Source of the DNA: UBA4615 sp044342535 | Lineage (GTDB): Bacteria; Pseudomonadota; Gammaproteobacteria; Burkholderiales; Burkholderiaceae_E | Length of the DNA stretch: 6,445 bases | Direction of reading: 5' to 3' | Assembly: GCA_044342535.1 (NCBI GenBank) | Contig: JBIIPQ010000247.1 | Location: 1-6,445, forward strand | Shown: positions 5,417 through 6,445 of the stretch, in pieces | How positions within the stretch are numbered: the stretch's first letter is position 1 | Layout of the letters: each line of letters opens with the position of its first letter | Position numbers and translations under genes: made by a program | The notes under the pieces: model-generated | Database searches by the model: none | The model's input: only the letters and a program-made list of their open reading frames with translations | Told to the model about the DNA's origin: nothing

Positions 5417-6325
5417 ATGAAGCGATGGACCGTGGGCGACGTGCGGATCACGCAGGTCGTCGAGATGCAGAACTCCAGCCCGGCGAGCTTCCTGTTCGGC
5501 GATGCGCTCACGCCCGAGCGCATCGGCCGCTACGGCTGGCTGCGGCCGCGGCACGTCGACGAACGCGGCCGGCTGATCGGCTCGATCCACTGCTTCGTCG
5601 TCGAGTCGCGCGGACGGCGGATCGCGGTCGACACCTGCATCGGCAACGACAAGCCGCGCCTCGTCGAGCGCTGGCACCAGCGCCAGGGCGGCTTCCTGCA
5701 GGACCTGGCCGCAGCCGGCTTCGATCCGGCGAGCATCGACACCGTGCTGTGCACGCACCTGCACGTCGACCACGTCGGCTGGAACACGCGGCTCGTCGAC
5801 GGCCGCTGGGTGCCGACCTTCCCGAATGCGCGCTACCTGTTCGGCCGCACGGAGTGGGCGCACTGGACGGCGCATGCCGAGAACGACGGCACCATCGACC
5901 AGGGTCAGGTGATGGCCGACTCGGTGACGCCGATCTTCGATGCCGGCCTCGCGCAGCTCGTCGAGGTCGACCATGCGGTGACCGACGAGGTGAGCCTGGA
6001 GTCCACGCCCGGGCACACGCCCGGCCATGTGTCGGTGCGCATCGTCTCGGGCGGCGAGGTGGCAGTGATCACCGGCGACCTGATGCACCACCCGATCCAG
6101 TGCTGCGAGCCCGACCTCGGCTCGCGCTTCGACTGGCAGCCCGAGATGGCCCGCGCGACGCGGCGGGCGTTCCTCGAGCGCTACGGGGCGATGCCGGCGC
6201 TGGTGCTGGGCACGCACTTCGCCACGCCCACCGGCGGCTGGCTCAGGCGCGACGGCGAGGGCTGGGCGCTGATGGAGTCGCCGCCCTCGGCGGACGGCGC
6301 CGCACCGCCGCCGGCCGCCCCGTGA
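5417..6325 (+). CDS. metallo-beta-lactamase-fold metallo-hydrolase (lactonase/esterase-like)
   Basis: From ATG 5417 the protein has 302 residues and a complete MBL-fold metal site: THLHVDHVGW (113-122) with H114, H116, D118 and H119, then H200 in TPGHTPGH, D221 in ITGDLMHH, and H267 in LGTHFATPTGG. It therefore should bind two metal ions, usually zinc, and hydrolyse a lactone, ester, thioester or amide. There is no signal peptide (it starts MKRWTVGDVRITQVVEM), so it should be cytoplasmic. The general layout is like AHL-lactonase-type and related MBL hydrolases, but the substrate cannot be assigned. The C-terminal 13 residues are Pro/Ala-rich. It follows the LeuD-like gene by 25 nt with its own good ribosome binding site, and its stop overlaps the next start by 4 nt. 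In this operon it may open a lactone or cleave an ester before or between the other steps. Confidence 0.85.
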   Translation: MKRWTVGDVRITQVVEMQNSSPASFLFGDALTPERIGRYGWLRPRHVDERGRLIGSIHCFVVESRGRRIAVDTCIGNDKPRLVERWHQRQGGFLQDLAAAGFDPASIDTVLCTHLHVDHVGWNTRLVDGRWVPTFPNARYLFGRTEWAHWTAHAENDGTIDQGQVMADSVTPIFDAGLAQLVEVDHAVTDEVSLESTPGHTPGHVSVRIVSGGEVAVITGDLMHHPIQCCEPDLGSRFDWQPEMARATRRAFLERYGAMPALVLGTHFATPTGGWLRRDGEGWALMESPPSADGAAPPPAAP

Positions 6326-6445
6326 GCGCGAGCGGCGCGCTCGGGCGGCTGCGCGGCAAGGTGGCGATCGTCACCGGCGCCGCCTCCGGCATCGGCGCCG
6401 CCACGGCGACGCTCTTCGCCGCCGAGGGCGCGACCGTGATCGCGG
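6322..6445 (+). CDS. short-chain dehydrogenase/reductase, N-terminal part (cut by window edge)
   Basis: GTG at 6322 overlaps the metallo-hydrolase stop in a GTGA arrangement and opens a frame running off the right edge, 41 residues visible. After MSASGALGRLRG comes KVAIVTGAASGIGAAT (13-28), the classical SDR beta-alpha-beta nucleotide-binding start with the TGxxxGIG motif at T18-G25, followed by LFAAEGATVIA as in SDR beta-2. It should be an NAD(P)(H)-dependent alcohol dehydrogenase or ketoreductase. The catalytic Ser-Tyr-Lys lies beyond the window, so activity and cofactor choice cannot be judged. The 4-nt overlap implies translational coupling and membership of the same operon. Confidence 0.85.
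   Translation, partial: MSASGALGRLRGKVAIVTGAASGIGAATATLFAAEGATVIA

Noticed and set aside
1..6445. tRNA or rRNA genes, CRISPR arrays, insertion sequences, attachment sites or intrinsic terminators
   Set aside because: None seen. There are no direct-repeat arrays, transposase motifs or GC-hairpins followed by a T-run, and the genes are packed without room for them.

Overview
The window is a high-GC, gene-dense stretch of bacterial chromosome. Strong third-position G/C bias, a Bug-type (tripartite tricarboxylate transporter family) solute receptor and catabolic genes packed head to tail point to a betaproteobacterium of the Burkholderiales type. That placement is inferred from gene content and base composition; no rRNA or other taxonomic marker is present.

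Layout: positions 1-84 may hold the 5' end of a divergent minus-strand gene (weak evidence). Positions 85-272 form a control region with a consensus -35-like hexamer, a TATAAC box centred inside a 6-bp-arm inverted repeat (181-205), and two further small hairpins in the presumed leader. From 273 to the right edge all genes lie on the plus strand with gaps of 25 nt or less, or 4-nt overlaps, so they look like one operon: Bug-type periplasmic receptor (273-1253); TauD/TfdA-like Fe(II)/2-oxoglutarate dioxygenase (1260-2414); isocitrate lyase/PEP mutase superfamily carbon-carbon lyase (2440-3354); LeuC-like [4Fe-4S] dehydratase large subunit (3372 or 3351 to 4787); LeuD-like small subunit (4789-5391); metallo-beta-lactamase-fold hydrolase (5417-6325); and the start of a short-chain dehydrogenase/reductase (6322 onward, cut by the window edge).

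Functional reading (inference): this looks like a catabolic operon for an organic acid. The receptor would bind a carboxylate in the periplasm. The dioxygenase, SDR and metallo-hydrolase would do peripheral oxidation, redox and ring- or ester-opening steps. The LeuCD-like hydro-lyase would add or move a hydroxyl group on an unsaturated or substituted di- or tricarboxylate, and the neighbouring lyase would cleave the resulting 2-hydroxyacid. The same pairing of an aconitase-family hydratase with an ICL-superfamily lyase is known from 2,3-dimethylmalate formation and cleavage in nicotinate fermentation (DmdAB plus Dml) and, in analogous form, from the methylcitrate cycle. No leuA or leuB is present, and the LeuCD-like subunits depart from biosynthetic LeuCD at several conserved positions, so leucine synthesis is unlikely. 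The true substrate cannot be read from the sequence. The combination of dioxygenase, hydratase, lyase, metallo-hydrolase and SDR under one Bug receptor is the best candidate here for an undescribed pathway.
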